A stretch of DNA of 64,000 bases from Pseudooceanicola spongiae (GTDB taxonomy: Bacteria > Pseudomonadota > Alphaproteobacteria > Rhodobacterales > Rhodobacteraceae): contig NZ_CP045201.1 in NCBI RefSeq assembly GCF_014899185.1, forward strand, positions 418,501 to 482,500, in the 5' to 3' direction. Below, piece after piece: positions 30,496 to 39,575 of this stretch. The notes beneath the pieces are model-generated. The model was not told the DNA's origin. It made no database searches and worked only from the letters and a program-made list of their open reading frames with translations. Made by a program: the position numbers and the translations under genes. Every line of letters starts with the position of its first letter. The first letter of the stretch is position 1.

Positions 30496-30804
30496 GGAGA
30501 TGGCTCCCTTCCGGTATGTATGAGGGGTTCGTGCTGCTTTTGCTTCTGCCCGATTGGCGATTGGCAATCAAGAGGCTGTGCAAAATTTTAGTATACATTT
30601 GTGCACAACGGCGGAGTTTCTCTGATTTTCAAGCCCTCCTGTCCGGGGATGCGGCGATCTGTCGGGGCAATGCCTTGCCCTTGGGCGTTGGCGAGAAGCC
30701 ACACTTGATCGCTGCGCACGCCCCTCTCGCAAAACCTTGATTGGCTATTTCAGGGCAGCTTGGGTAGCTAAAACAGGGACATGAACTCACCGGAGACATT
30801 GGGT
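30496..30804. other. Divergent control region of acnA and the DUF1223 gene
   Basis: About 300 bases, AT-richer near 30570-30610. It contains the palindromes GTATAC (30591-30596) and TTGTGCACAA (30599-30608), 20 bases downstream of TGTGCAAAATTTT. These may be an operator and promoter for acnA. No gene is seen. Confidence 0.4.
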
Positions 30805-31554
30805 ATGATCGGACGGCGCGTGGCGATACTAATGGCGGGACTGCTGGCGGCGCCAGTTCTGGTCCCGACCTCGGGCGCCTTTGCGCAGGACGCGGGCGGG
30901 AAAAGCGCCGCGCCATCCCCCGTGGTGGTCGAGCTGTTTACCTCGCAGGGCTGTGCCTCCTGTCCCAATGCCGACCGCCTGATGACGCAGCTGGCGGACC
31001 GTCCTGACGTGCTGCCGCTGGCGCTGCATGTTGATTACTGGGACTACCTTGGCTGGAAAGATACGCTGGCCGACCCTCAGTATACCCGCCGCCAGAAGGC
31101 CTATGCCCGCGCGCGTGGGACGCGGATGATCTACACGCCGCAAATGGTCGTGTCGGGCACCGGGTTCGTCAAAGGCTCGCATCCGATGCAGCTGGCGGAG
31201 TACATCGACATCATGCAGAACCGGGCGCCGGAATATCAGATGGCCGTGTCGGCGATCGGTGAGGGGCGCTACCGTGTCGTGGCCCATGCCCTGAGCGGCG
31301 CCAAGACCGGGCCGATGGTGGTGCAGCTGGTTCACTACACGCCGAGCAAGACGGTGGACATCCTGCGCGGCGAAAATGCCGGGTCACAGATCACTTACGT
31401 CAACGTCGTCACCCAGTGGGCGCCCGTGGCTGAATGGGACGGCCAAGCCGATATGTCTGTCGAGATTGATGCCGGGCAGGATCAGCCCGGCGCGGTGCTG
31501 CTGCAGCGTCAGGGCTTTGGTGCGATCGAGGCTGCGGCCCGCCTGCCTGAGTGA
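30805..31554 (+). CDS. DUF1223 secreted thioredoxin-fold protein
   Basis: About 249 residues with a signal peptide (VAILMAGLLAAPVLVP ... AFAQ). A thioredoxin-like domain with the family motif VVELFTSQGCASCPNAD follows, and further LHVDYWDYLGWKD and YTPQMVVSGTGFVKG. The CxxC pair suggests a periplasmic thiol or metal role, but none is established. The ATG at 30805 has GGAG 9 bases upstream; an in-frame ATG at 30781 is possible but has GGGA immediately against it. Confidence 0.85.
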   Translation: MIGRRVAILMAGLLAAPVLVPTSGAFAQDAGGKSAAPSPVVVELFTSQGCASCPNADRLMTQLADRPDVLPLALHVDYWDYLGWKDTLADPQYTRRQKAYARARGTRMIYTPQMVVSGTGFVKGSHPMQLAEYIDIMQNRAPEYQMAVSAIGEGRYRVVAHALSGAKTGPMVVQLVHYTPSKTVDILRGENAGSQITYVNVVTQWAPVAEWDGQADMSVEIDAGQDQPGAVLLQRQGFGAIEAAARLPE

Positions 31555-31601
31555 TCTTTCATCTGATATCTAAGTGAAATCAGGGGTGTAGGGTGCGAAG
31601 C

Positions 31602-32501
31602 TCAGCTTTCGCTGTCCTGGCTGCCGGGTTTCCAGCGGCGATGGATCCAGAACCACTGGTCAGGATATTCGCGGGTCATCGCCTCAAGTGAATCGTTGAG
31701 GGCCTGCGACATCTCGGTTGCGGTGCTGTGGGCCAGAGGCTCCTGCACCACGACGCGAAAGCTGAGGCCGTCGGGCTGGCGAATGCCATAGATCGGGATC
31801 ATCAGGGCGTCGTATTTCAGGGCCATTTCCGCCGCCGATGTGGCGGTAAAGGCGGGCTGGCCGAAAAAGCTGAGTGCTGCGCCCTTGCCGAAATGCTGAT
31901 CGGTCAGCATGGCGATGATATTGCCCTGACGCAGATATTTCACCATTTCGGCCAGACCGCGGCGGCCCCGGGCGAACATCGGGGTGGCGATGCTCTCCAT
32001 CGCGCGGACGTAGTGACGGTTGAAATAGACGTTGTTCAGCGGACGATAGAGCGCGCCGACATTGCCGTAGCGCATGGCGACGGCGGCGCGGAAGGCGTCG
32101 TAATTGCCAAAATGCCCGGAGACCAGCACCACGGGACGCTTGGCGGCATGTGCCGCATCCAGCGCCGCAAGGCCGGGACCTTCCAGCGTGCCCTCGCCGA
32201 GGCGGGCCTTGAGCTCGGGTCCGGAGTAGATCTCGATGAGGGTGCGCCCGGCGTTGTCGGGGACGGCACGCTCCATCTCGCGAATGCGCGACGGTGCGAT
32301 GTCGGGCCAGATATGGGTGAGGTTGTTGCGCACCCGGCCCCGGTAGGCGATGGGGGCGACGATCCGGCTGACCATCCAGCCCATCAGGCGCACCCGCATG
32401 GCATAGGGCAGCGCCAGTGCCAGGCGGACCAGACCGCCGAGGGCCAGGTTGACAATGTATTGGCCCGCACGCTGGCGTGGCGTCAGGTCGCTGGGTGTCA
32501 T
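31602..32501 (-). CDS. LpxL/HtrB-family acyltransferase
   Basis: A 299-residue membrane-associated acyltransferase of the lipid A lauroyl transferase family, adding secondary acyl chains to lipopolysaccharide. The catalytic HX4D motif is HFGNYD near residue 129, preceded by PVVLVSG; further conserved pieces are MLTDQHFGKGAALSFFG and the C-terminal WFWIHRRWKPG. The DMT exporter gene ends 6 bases before its start, so both share a transcript. The acyl specificity cannot be told. Confidence 0.87.
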   Translation of the reverse strand: MTPSDLTPRQRAGQYIVNLALGGLVRLALALPYAMRVRLMGWMVSRIVAPIAYRGRVRNNLTHIWPDIAPSRIREMERAVPDNAGRTLIEIYSGPELKARLGEGTLEGPGLAALDAAHAAKRPVVLVSGHFGNYDAFRAAVAMRYGNVGALYRPLNNVYFNRHYVRAMESIATPMFARGRRGLAEMVKYLRQGNIIAMLTDQHFGKGAALSFFGQPAFTATSAAEMALKYDALMIPIYGIRQPDGLSFRVVVQEPLAHSTATEMSQALNDSLEAMTREYPDQWFWIHRRWKPGSQDSES

Positions 32502-32507
32502 GGCGTC

Positions 32508-33404
32508 TCAGAGCCCCTCGGGCGGTGTCTTGGCTTCTGCGGGCAGCGCGGGGATGGCGCCGCGGGTTTCGCGGTGCCACACATAAACACCCGCCACGAC
32601 GATCACAAGCGCACCGCAGATCGTCCAGGTGTCGGGGTATTCCCCGTAGGCAACGATTCCCCAGAAGGTCGCGTTGATCAGGCCGACATAGGCGAAGGGC
32701 GCCAGCATGGCGGCCTCTCCGATGGCGAGGGAGCGGATCATCATCAGTTGCGCGATGGTGCCGAGGCCCGCAATCAGCACCATCTTCAGCAGAACGCCGA
32801 GGGAGGGCGTCTGCCAATGGCCGGGCAGCAGCACGGTGATCACCAGAGCGCCCAGCAGGGCAGCGTAGAACAGCGAGGTCCAGGGATCTTCGCGCGACCC
32901 GACATAGCGCGTCGTCAGGGAGTAGCCCGCATAGGCGAAGGCCGCGATCAGGGGAAAGATCGCGTCGAGTGAGAATACCGACGAGCCGGGGCGTATGATG
33001 ATCATCGCGCCGATCATTGCCGCGACGATGCCGGCAATGCGCCGAGGCCCGAGCTTTTCGCCCAGAAAAATCGCGGCCCCGAGGGTCACGAGGACAGGGT
33101 TCACATCCATGATGGCGGTGTTTTCTGCCAGCCCGTTGCGGGTGAGCCCGTAAAAAAAGCTCGCCGTGGCGGTCAGCAGGAAGGCCGAGCGCAGGAACTG
33201 CATCACCGGGTAGTGGGTCTGCGCGACGCTGCGGATGCGCGGCAGCACCAGCACGATCACCAGCAACGCCTGTCCCGCATACCGCGCCCAGAGCGCCATG
33301 ACGGTGTTCGTCTCAAGCGCCACGGACTTGGCGGTGGCGTCCATCGAGGTGAAGCAGAAAACCGCAAGGATCATCATGAGAATCGCGCGGGCGTTGTTGG
33401 ACAT
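32508..33404 (-). CDS. DMT-family transporter (two EamA domains)
   Basis: A 298-residue inner-membrane transporter of the drug/metabolite superfamily. Ten hydrophobic helices form two EamA repeats; the first starts at ILMMILAVFCFTSMDA and contains LVTLGAAIFLGEKLGPRR, the second has FAYVGLINATFWGIVAYGE. The substrate is unknown; relatives export amino acids, riboflavin or S-adenosylmethionine. It is the first gene of the pair with the acyltransferase. Confidence 0.85.
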   Translation of the reverse strand: MSNNARAILMMILAVFCFTSMDATAKSVALETNTVMALWARYAGQALLVIVLVLPRIRSVAQTHYPVMQFLRSAFLLTATASFFYGLTRNGLAENTAIMDVNPVLVTLGAAIFLGEKLGPRRIAGIVAAMIGAMIIIRPGSSVFSLDAIFPLIAAFAYAGYSLTTRYVGSREDPWTSLFYAALLGALVITVLLPGHWQTPSLGVLLKMVLIAGLGTIAQLMMIRSLAIGEAAMLAPFAYVGLINATFWGIVAYGEYPDTWTICGALVIVVAGVYVWHRETRGAIPALPAEAKTPPEGL

Positions 33405-33614
33405 TGGGCGATCCTTGCCGACGCCGCATGTGGGGTCGGGGTGCGGGCTTGGGCAGGGGAGTCAGACGCGCAGGGGCAGTCAAACGGTTCGCCCGGACCC
33501 TAGGTGTGCGGTCGCGGCAAGTCCAGTGGTGGCGGCAGGTGCTCCCCGGTCGAGGGGGGAGCGGGTCCGGGCGCGCGGCGCGCTGCCGGGCTGGTACGTC
33601 GGCCGGAAAGGGCG

Positions 33615-34676
33615 CTAGCCCTCTTCCTCCTCGTCTCCGGTGAGGAGGAGGAGTTCGCCTGCGGCTTCGAGGGCGCGCACCTCGTTGACGACTTCTGTCA
33701 TGGCTTCCTCGCCATCCTTGGCTTTGACCTTGCCGCGGTCCTTGACCTCCTCCCGGATGGAATCGGCAAGGCGGGCGGACATGTTGCCGAGGATGTATTC
33801 GGCGGTCTTGGCGGCTTCGGGGTCGGTTGAGGCCGCCAGCGCGGTGACCAGAATTGCCGGATCCAGACCGCGCACGATCTTGGGAATGTCGCGGGGCGCG
33901 ATCCGTTGCGGGATGTTGGTATAGGTGAAGATCGCCTTGCGCACCCGTTCTGCAAAATCGGAGTCGGTCTCATCCAGGCCGGTCAGCACGTCATCGCGGG
34001 TGGCGGCGGTGGAAAAGTTGAGGATGGCGCCGACGCGTACCACAGGATCCTTGTCAAAGACACTGTCGGCGACGGCATCCAGCTGCGCCGCCAGAGAGAT
34101 GCCGATCCGGTCGAGCGATTCGGCGGTGATGCCGCTGGTCAGCGACACGGCATAGGTGATGCGCCGCGCCTTGGGGCCGGGCAGCATCGACAGCAGCTTG
34201 GCCGCCTTGCCGGTGTCGAGCTTGGACAGCATCACGGCGGCGATTTCGGTGCTCTCGGAATCAAACACCGGCAGCAGCTTCTTGATGTCGAGCGCGCGCA
34301 CCCGTTCCCATGGATCGCCGGTCTGGCGCACGCCGGCTTCCTTGCGCAGGCGGGCGGCGGTATGGGGGCTGATCTTGCCGTCGAGCTGCGCCAGCGCCCC
34401 GGCGAGGCCTTTCGGGAAGGTCAGGCCGAGTTCTTCGAGCTCAACGATGAATTCGTCGATGACATTGCCGAGGGTGTCGCGGTCGATATGGCGCATCGAC
34501 CCGATCATCATGGTCAGATCGACCTGCAGTTCGTCCGGCAGATCCTTGAGCGGCAGGTCGGTGCCGTGTTGCAGCAAAAGCCGCACGATGATCGCCGCCT
34601 TCTGCCTGCGGTTCAACTGCCCCGGAAAGGTCGGGGGCGTCGGCGAGTATTGTGCCAGCGGCGTCAGATTGCCCAT
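33615..34676 (-). CDS. fliG: Divergent flagellar motor switch protein FliG
   Basis: A 353-residue homologue of FliG, the rotor protein that meets the stator. The C-terminal torque domain is recognisable in LDPAILVTALAASTD and ILGNMSARLADSIREEV with its charged residues. In the middle domain the usual EHPQ motif is not seen; the matching stretch reads FDSESTEIAAVMLSKL. The N-terminus carries an extra Pro/Thr-rich lead (YSPTPPTFPGQLNRRQ). No other flagellar gene is near. It ends in a run of Glu (GDEEEEG). It could be the working switch protein of the cell or a diverged second copy. Confidence 0.78.
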   Translation of the reverse strand: MGNLTPLAQYSPTPPTFPGQLNRRQKAAIIVRLLLQHGTDLPLKDLPDELQVDLTMMIGSMRHIDRDTLGNVIDEFIVELEELGLTFPKGLAGALAQLDGKISPHTAARLRKEAGVRQTGDPWERVRALDIKKLLPVFDSESTEIAAVMLSKLDTGKAAKLLSMLPGPKARRITYAVSLTSGITAESLDRIGISLAAQLDAVADSVFDKDPVVRVGAILNFSTAATRDDVLTGLDETDSDFAERVRKAIFTYTNIPQRIAPRDIPKIVRGLDPAILVTALAASTDPEAAKTAEYILGNMSARLADSIREEVKDRGKVKAKDGEEAMTEVVNEVRALEAAGELLLLTGDEEEEG

Positions 34677-34788
34677 GATCCCCTCGTGTCTGGTTTCAGC
34701 CAGATAAACCGGGAAGGGTGAACAAAGGCTGAAAAGGGATGCGGTTAGGGGGGCTTCAACACGAACGCCGCGCCTGTTGCGGGCGCGG

Positions 34789-34832
34789 CGTGTGAATATT
34801 TCAGCAAGAAGAAGCCGGAGGCGGCTTAGCAG
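34789..34832 (+). repeat. Dispersed intergenic repeat, copy 7 (diverged)
   Basis: A GC hairpin (CGCCGCGCC ... GGCGCGGCG at 34766-34790) is followed by TGTGAATATTTCAG and CAAGAAGAAG. It has the same order as copy 2. Confidence 0.45.
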
Positions 34833-34887
34833 ACTGCTGGCTTCACCTCAGCTGCGGGCCGGTGACAGCGGCCCGCAGGGCAGGGCG

Positions 34888-36195
34888 TCAGGCTTCGCCG
34901 AAGACGCGTTTGAAGATCGTGTCGACGTGTTTGGTGTGGTAGCCGATGTCGAATTTCTCTTCGATCTCGGCGGGGCTGAGGGCGGCAGTGACTTCGGGAT
35001 CGGCCAGCAGCTCGGTCTTGAAATCAGCGCCCTTTTCCCAGACCTTCATGGCGTTGCGCTGCACCAGACGGTAGCTGTCTTCGCGGCTGACACCGGCTTG
35101 GGTGAGGGCGAGAAGCACGCGCTGGCTCATCACCAGACCGCGGAACTTGTTCATGTTGGCCAGCATGTTGTCGGGATAGATGACCAGTTTCTCGATCATG
35201 CCCGCAAGGCGGTTGAGGGCGAAATCCAGCGTCACGGTAGTGTCGGGGCCGATCGCGCGCTCAACGGAGGAGTGCGAGATGTCCCGCTCGTGCCAGAGGG
35301 TGACGTTTTCCATCGCCGGGGTCACCGACATGCGCACGAGGCGGGCGAGACCGGTCAGGTTTTCGGTCAGCACCGGGTTGCGCTTGTGCGGCATCGCGGA
35401 GGAGCCTTTCTGACCGGCGGAGAAGAACTCCTCGGCTTCCAGAACTTCGGTGCGCTGCATGTGGCGGACTTCGGTGGCGATGTTTTCCATCGACGAGGCG
35501 ATGACGCCGAGGGTGGCGAAGAACATGGCGTGACGGTCGCGCGGGATCACTTGCGTCGAGATGGTTTCCGGCGTCAGGCCAAGCTGGGCGCAGACGTGTT
35601 CTTCAACCGAGGGGTCGATGTTGGCGAAGGTGCCGACAGCGCCGGAAATCGCACCGGTGGCGATCTCTTCACGGGCGGTGACAAGGCGTCTGCGGCCACG
35701 CTCCATCTCGGCGTAAAAGCGCGCGAAGGTCAGGCCCATGGTGGTCGGCTCGGCGTGGATGCCGTGGCTGCGACCAATGCGGACGGTGTCTTTATGCTCA
35801 AACGCGCGGGTCTTCAGGGCAGCCAGAACGCGGTCCATGTCGGCCAGCAGCAGGTCCGCGGCGCGGGTCAGCTGGACGTTGAAGCAGGTGTCGAGCACAT
35901 CCGAGGAGGTCATGCCCTGGTGCACGAAGCGCGCGTGATCGGCGCCGACATGTTCGGCGAGGTGGGTCAGGAAGGCGATGACGTCATGCTTGGTGACGGC
36001 TTCGATCTCGTCGATGCGGGCAACGTCGAATTCCACGTCCTTGGCTTTCCAGACGGCCTCGGCGTTCTCTTTCGGGATCACGCCGATGGCGGCCAGCGCG
36101 TCGCAGGCATGGGCTTCGATCTCGAACCAGATGCGGAACTTGGTGGCGGGCTCCCAGATCGAGACCATTTCGGGGCGGGAATAGCGAGGGATCAT
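34888..36195 (-). CDS. purB: Adenylosuccinate lyase
   Basis: A 435-residue enzyme of purine synthesis that acts twice, releasing fumarate from SAICAR and from adenylosuccinate. The superfamily signature GSSAMPHKRNP is near residue 264; other conserved parts are HQGMTSSDVLDT and RIGRSHGIHAEPTTMG. The start gives MIPRYSRPEMVSIW, the usual N-terminus, with GGAGC before it. It is the only gene in its unit. Confidence 0.95.
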   Translation of the reverse strand: MIPRYSRPEMVSIWEPATKFRIWFEIEAHACDALAAIGVIPKENAEAVWKAKDVEFDVARIDEIEAVTKHDVIAFLTHLAEHVGADHARFVHQGMTSSDVLDTCFNVQLTRAADLLLADMDRVLAALKTRAFEHKDTVRIGRSHGIHAEPTTMGLTFARFYAEMERGRRRLVTAREEIATGAISGAVGTFANIDPSVEEHVCAQLGLTPETISTQVIPRDRHAMFFATLGVIASSMENIATEVRHMQRTEVLEAEEFFSAGQKGSSAMPHKRNPVLTENLTGLARLVRMSVTPAMENVTLWHERDISHSSVERAIGPDTTVTLDFALNRLAGMIEKLVIYPDNMLANMNKFRGLVMSQRVLLALTQAGVSREDSYRLVQRNAMKVWEKGADFKTELLADPEVTAALSPAEIEEKFDIGYHTKHVDTIFKRVFGEA

Positions 36196-36357
36196 CGGGG
36201 GCTCCTAGTTGTTTACGGGCGCGCGTGGTGCAGAGTGCATGGGCGGCGGGCGTGGCCACTGGCCAAAGGCTTTACGTCAACTTGCGCGGTCTTTACTGCC
36301 TTGACGCAAGGGCGGCAAGACCGCCGGGTGCTGTCGTCACGGGCGGAGGAGAGATAG

Positions 36358-36771
36358 ATGCCGGAGCTGGCGGATTTTGAAGGCGCATGGCGGATCGAGC
36401 GGATCGTGCGCAATGCCATCGGTGAGGATGCGACCTTCGCAGGCGCTGCCAGATTCGTGCGCGAGGGCGACGTGCTGCGCCTGACCGAAGCCGGGCAGAT
36501 GCGGATCGGCGCGCAGAGCTTTCATGCCGAGCGTCAGTATCTTTGGCAGCAGGACGGCGGGCTGATCCGACTGAACTTTGACGATGGGCGGTTCTTTCAT
36601 GCCTTTGACCCTGCCGCCCCGGCCCCGCAGGCACATCACGACTGTGCGCCGGACCTCTACCGTGTGGGCTATGACTTTTCACACTGGCCCGACTGGCGCG
36701 CCGAGTGGCATGTGACGGGCCCGCGCAAGGATTATCGTATGTGTTCAAGCTATTTCCGCGACGCGGCATGA
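36358..36771 (+). CDS. DUF6314 family protein
   Basis: A 137-residue single-domain protein with a beta-rich, lipocalin-like feel. It begins with LADFEGAWRIERIV and ends with the family-like WHVTGPRKDYRMCSSYFR; the middle has FDDGRFFHAFD. The function is unknown. It lies upstream of bioY with 64 bases between, possibly in one transcript. Confidence 0.72.
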   Translation: MPELADFEGAWRIERIVRNAIGEDATFAGAARFVREGDVLRLTEAGQMRIGAQSFHAERQYLWQQDGGLIRLNFDDGRFFHAFDPAAPAPQAHHDCAPDLYRVGYDFSHWPDWRAEWHVTGPRKDYRMCSSYFRDAA

Positions 36772-36835
36772 GGCTTGATTGGCGTCGCGGCCTAAGGCAT
36801 TAAGGACGAAACGATGGATCCAAGGAGGAACACCC

Positions 36836-37438
36836 ATGTCCCAAGCCGCCGACAAGGTGCTGAGCGAAGTTTTCGGCCCGCAGGAGGGCACTGCGCTGCG
36901 TCTCAAGCAGGTTGCCATGGTGCTGCTGGGCGTCGCCGTTCTGGCGCTGGCCGCCAAGATCAAGGTGCCGGTGCCCGGTTCGCCCGTTGCCATCAGCATG
37001 GGCACCTTCGCCGTGCTGAGCATTGGTGCCGCTTATGGCCCGCGCATGGGTCTGACCACGATCATGACCTGGATGCTTGTGGGCATGCTGGGCTTCGACG
37101 TCTTCCAGAGCTCGACCGCTGATCTGAACGGCGTCAGCTACATGATGGGCTCGACCGGCGGGTATCTGGTTGGCTACGTGATGGCTACGGTCCTGCTGGG
37201 CGTGCTGGCGCGGCGCGGCTGGGACAGGACGGTTGTCGGCATGGCGGCTGCGATGCTGCTGGGCAACGTGCTGATGTATGTGCCGGGCCTGCTGTGGCTG
37301 GGTGAGCTTTACGGCTGGGACAAACCGATTCTGGCCTGGGGCCTGACGCCCTTCATCCTCGGCGACGTGCTCAAGCTGGCACTGGCCGCTCTGGTGCTGC
37401 CGCTGACCTGGAAACTGATCGGCCGCGCCCGCGACTGA
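36836..37438 (+). CDS. bioY: Biotin transporter BioY
   Basis: A 200-residue, six-helix substrate-binding (S) component for biotin uptake. Characteristic segments are AKIKVPVPGSPVAISMGTF, GSTGGYLVGYVMA and PFILGDVLKLALAA. The ATG at 36836 has a strong AAGGAGG site; the frame is open further upstream but unlike the family. No bioM/bioN genes are adjacent, so it may work alone or with a shared energising module. A terminator follows. Confidence 0.92.
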   Translation: MSQAADKVLSEVFGPQEGTALRLKQVAMVLLGVAVLALAAKIKVPVPGSPVAISMGTFAVLSIGAAYGPRMGLTTIMTWMLVGMLGFDVFQSSTADLNGVSYMMGSTGGYLVGYVMATVLLGVLARRGWDRTVVGMAAAMLLGNVLMYVPGLLWLGELYGWDKPILAWGLTPFILGDVLKLALAALVLPLTWKLIGRARD

Positions 37439-37462
37439 TCACTCTATCCGCTGACTGTGACG

Positions 37463-37489
37463 AAGGGCGCCCGCTGTGGCGCCCTTTTT
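37463..37489 (+). terminator. Intrinsic terminator of bioY
   Basis: A 9-bp stem, AAGGGCGCC / GGCGCCCTT, with a 6-base loop and a TTTTT end, 25 bases after the stop. Confidence 0.85.
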
Positions 37490-37536
37490 CGTTTGCGCCT
37501 CTTTTGCGCGGGAGTGGGGCGGTCTAGCCTGTTGGA

Positions 37537-38271
37537 ATGAGAGAGATCCTGCAATCCCGACTGCCCTACGATATTCCCCAGCGCCTGCCGGGCACGGCGC
37601 CGATGGACCCTGCCGATTGGATCATGGTCGATGATGCCTTTGCCCCGCAGATGGCGCTGCGCGACGCGCTGATTGCAGAGCGCCCTGCGGAGGTGCTGGC
37701 ACTGGACGTTGAGGCGCGCCCCGCAGCTGAGGAACTGCTGGCCGTCGTGCTGGGGGTTCTGTCCGGGCGCGGCGATTATAGCGTCGCTGCTGCTGACAGC
37801 GTGACCCGGCCCGACGGTGTGACAGTGCCGCTGGAGCGGGATGCGCCGATGCGCACGCTGGGGCGATTGGTGCAGCAGGATCTCTGCCTGATGGAAAAGC
37901 GCGGCGGCGAGGAGCATGTGCTGACAGCAGCGGTGCTGTGCTTTCCAGCCTATTGGACGCTGGCCGAGAAATTCCTGCGCCCCATGACGGCGATCCACAC
38001 CCCTGTGCCGGAATATGACGCAGCGCTCGCGCGCAGGGTGCAGCGCTTGTTCGATGGCATTCAGGTGGGGCGTCCGATGTGGCGCGCCAATGAGCTGCGC
38101 CGCAGCGATCCCGGGTTGTTCCAGCCGCGCCCGGAGGCTGCCGAGCGCGAGCACCGGGTCGCGCCAGAGGGACCGTATCTGCGCAGCGAACGCCAGAGCC
38201 TGTGGCGGCTGGAGCAGACACGTGCCGTGGTCTTTGGCATCCACACGCACATGGTGCGGCTGCCACTATAA
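37537..38271 (+). CDS. DUF3445 / haem-dependent oxidative N-demethylase-like protein
   Basis: A 244-residue protein of the DUF3445 family; characterised relatives form a PAS-fold haem subunit of an oxidative N-demethylase acting on dimethylamine. Family-like pieces are VQQDLCLMEKRG, LTAAVLCFPAYWTLAEKFLRP and the closing RSERQSLWRLEQTRAVVFGIHT. It is alone here, without the flavin partner subunits, so the substrate is uncertain. It converges on the GH25 gene, with a perfect palindrome between. Confidence 0.8.
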   Translation: MREILQSRLPYDIPQRLPGTAPMDPADWIMVDDAFAPQMALRDALIAERPAEVLALDVEARPAAEELLAVVLGVLSGRGDYSVAAADSVTRPDGVTVPLERDAPMRTLGRLVQQDLCLMEKRGGEEHVLTAAVLCFPAYWTLAEKFLRPMTAIHTPVPEYDAALARRVQRLFDGIQVGRPMWRANELRRSDPGLFQPRPEAAEREHRVAPEGPYLRSERQSLWRLEQTRAVVFGIHTHMVRLPL

Positions 38272-38387
38272 GGCACGCTGGGCTGACGCGAGTGACACGC
38301 CTGGGATGGTCTGCGCCGTATTTGCTCAGGCTGGGTCCAAGGGTGATTTGCGGAGCAAGGGGCGGTTTCGGTGCTTGAGCGAACACA

Positions 38388-38423
38388 CATGAGGCCAGCA
38401 GAGGATCCTCTGCTGGCCTCATG
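38388..38423. repeat. Perfect 36-bp palindrome
   Basis: CATGAGGCCAGCAGAGGA followed directly by its exact reverse complement, with no loop bases. It sits between two convergent genes, 117 bases after one stop and 105 before the other. There is no T tract. Confidence 0.85.
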
Positions 38424-38527
38424 CACTTCGGGAGTGCCTTGGCAAAGCCTTTATGGCCTGTCCGGGCGTGTCATCGCTCTGCCCAGACCCTGTGGTGTGA
38501 AGACGGGCACTTGCAGTCTGGGACGCC

Positions 38528-39370
38528 TCACTTCTGACGTCTGAGGGCGAGCCAGATCTGCCAGCTGCGGATATCTCCAGCAAATGCGTTCAGATCGACG
38601 ATCCCTTTCACACCGGGCACGACACCGGTGCCGGTGTATTGCCAGAAGGTCCAACGCTCGCCCGGGTAGCGCTCAGAGGGGTGTCCCGCGACGGAGCGGA
38701 GCCAGAAATCATAGCCCTGCAGGGCGCCGAGGCTGTTTTCGGCGTAGAAATCCGGTGTCGTGTAGATGACGGGTGCGACGCCATAGTGCTGTTCGATGAT
38801 CCGGGCGAATTGCTGGATATCGGCGCGCACGGTGGCAGCATCGGGGCGGCGCGGGCAGGTCTTGGACTGGTGGTTCCATTCCATGTCGAGCAGGGGCGGA
38901 AGATCACCCGGCACGGCGGGGACGTTCTTGATGAACCAGCGGGCCTGTTCGACCGGCGTCCGGCAGAAGTAATAGAAGTGATAGCCACCAACGGGCACGC
39001 CGGCGGCGCGCGCACTTGGGGCATTCAGCTCAAACCCCGGATCGCTGTGATCGCCGCCTTCGGTCGCCTTCAGCCAAGCGAAGTTGATGCCGTTGCGACG
39101 CGCGGTGAACCAGTCGATCTCGCCCTGATAGCGCGAGGCATCGATGCCGTGCACCGGATAGCGGTCAGGGGTGATGCCGTCCCATTCGATAGGCTTGGTA
39201 TCCCCGAAATTGCCGGGCAGACCGCTGGTGCGATAATCCGCCGCGTTCAGGGGGCGAGGATCGGCCATCCGACCGCGCGAGGTTTCCTCCCGCGCCGAAC
39301 ACCCCAGCAGAACTGACGCTGCCAGTACGAGGGCAGCTCCGGCTTTCAGCCGACACATAAACAACCGCAT
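38528..39370 (-). CDS. GH25-family muramidase, lipoprotein
   Basis: A 280-residue envelope lipoprotein. The signal ends in a lipobox (VLAASVLLGC), and the mature part is a glycoside hydrolase family 25 domain that would cleave peptidoglycan glycan strands. Catalytic acids are seen in GIDASRYQGEIDW and LLDMEWNHQS, with WLKATEGGDHSDPGF and WTFWQYTGTG. The start ATG at 39370 gives MRLFMCRLKAG. It may act in cell-wall turnover; an attack role is not indicated by neighbours. Confidence 0.87.
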   Translation of the reverse strand: MRLFMCRLKAGAALVLAASVLLGCSAREETSRGRMADPRPLNAADYRTSGLPGNFGDTKPIEWDGITPDRYPVHGIDASRYQGEIDWFTARRNGINFAWLKATEGGDHSDPGFELNAPSARAAGVPVGGYHFYYFCRTPVEQARWFIKNVPAVPGDLPPLLDMEWNHQSKTCPRRPDAATVRADIQQFARIIEQHYGVAPVIYTTPDFYAENSLGALQGYDFWLRSVAGHPSERYPGERWTFWQYTGTGVVPGVKGIVDLNAFAGDIRSWQIWLALRRQK

Positions 39371-39526
39371 TCAGAATTCCTTTGCCTCCGACGTTTCTGG
39401 GGGAGGAGCTAGCGCGATAAACGCGGATTTGTACCATTGCGTTCCAATGACTTGCGCGTTTTTTTGCGCGCCAGTCGTGGTCACTTTTATCGCAGCCGCA
39501 AAACGGGCGAAGGGGTGCCACGCGAA

Positions 39527-39550
39527 AGGGGCGCCCCGAAAGGCGCCCCC
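39527..39550 (-). terminator. Terminator of glnA
   Basis: On the minus strand, GGGGCGCC - TTTCGG - GGCGCCCC followed by TTTCGCG, about 26 bases past the glnA stop. Confidence 0.6.
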
Positions 39551-39575
39551 TCTTAAACCGAGATCCGTATAGGGA

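Noticed and set aside
34777..36357. 526-codon plus-strand frame
   Set aside because: Antisense shadow of purB.
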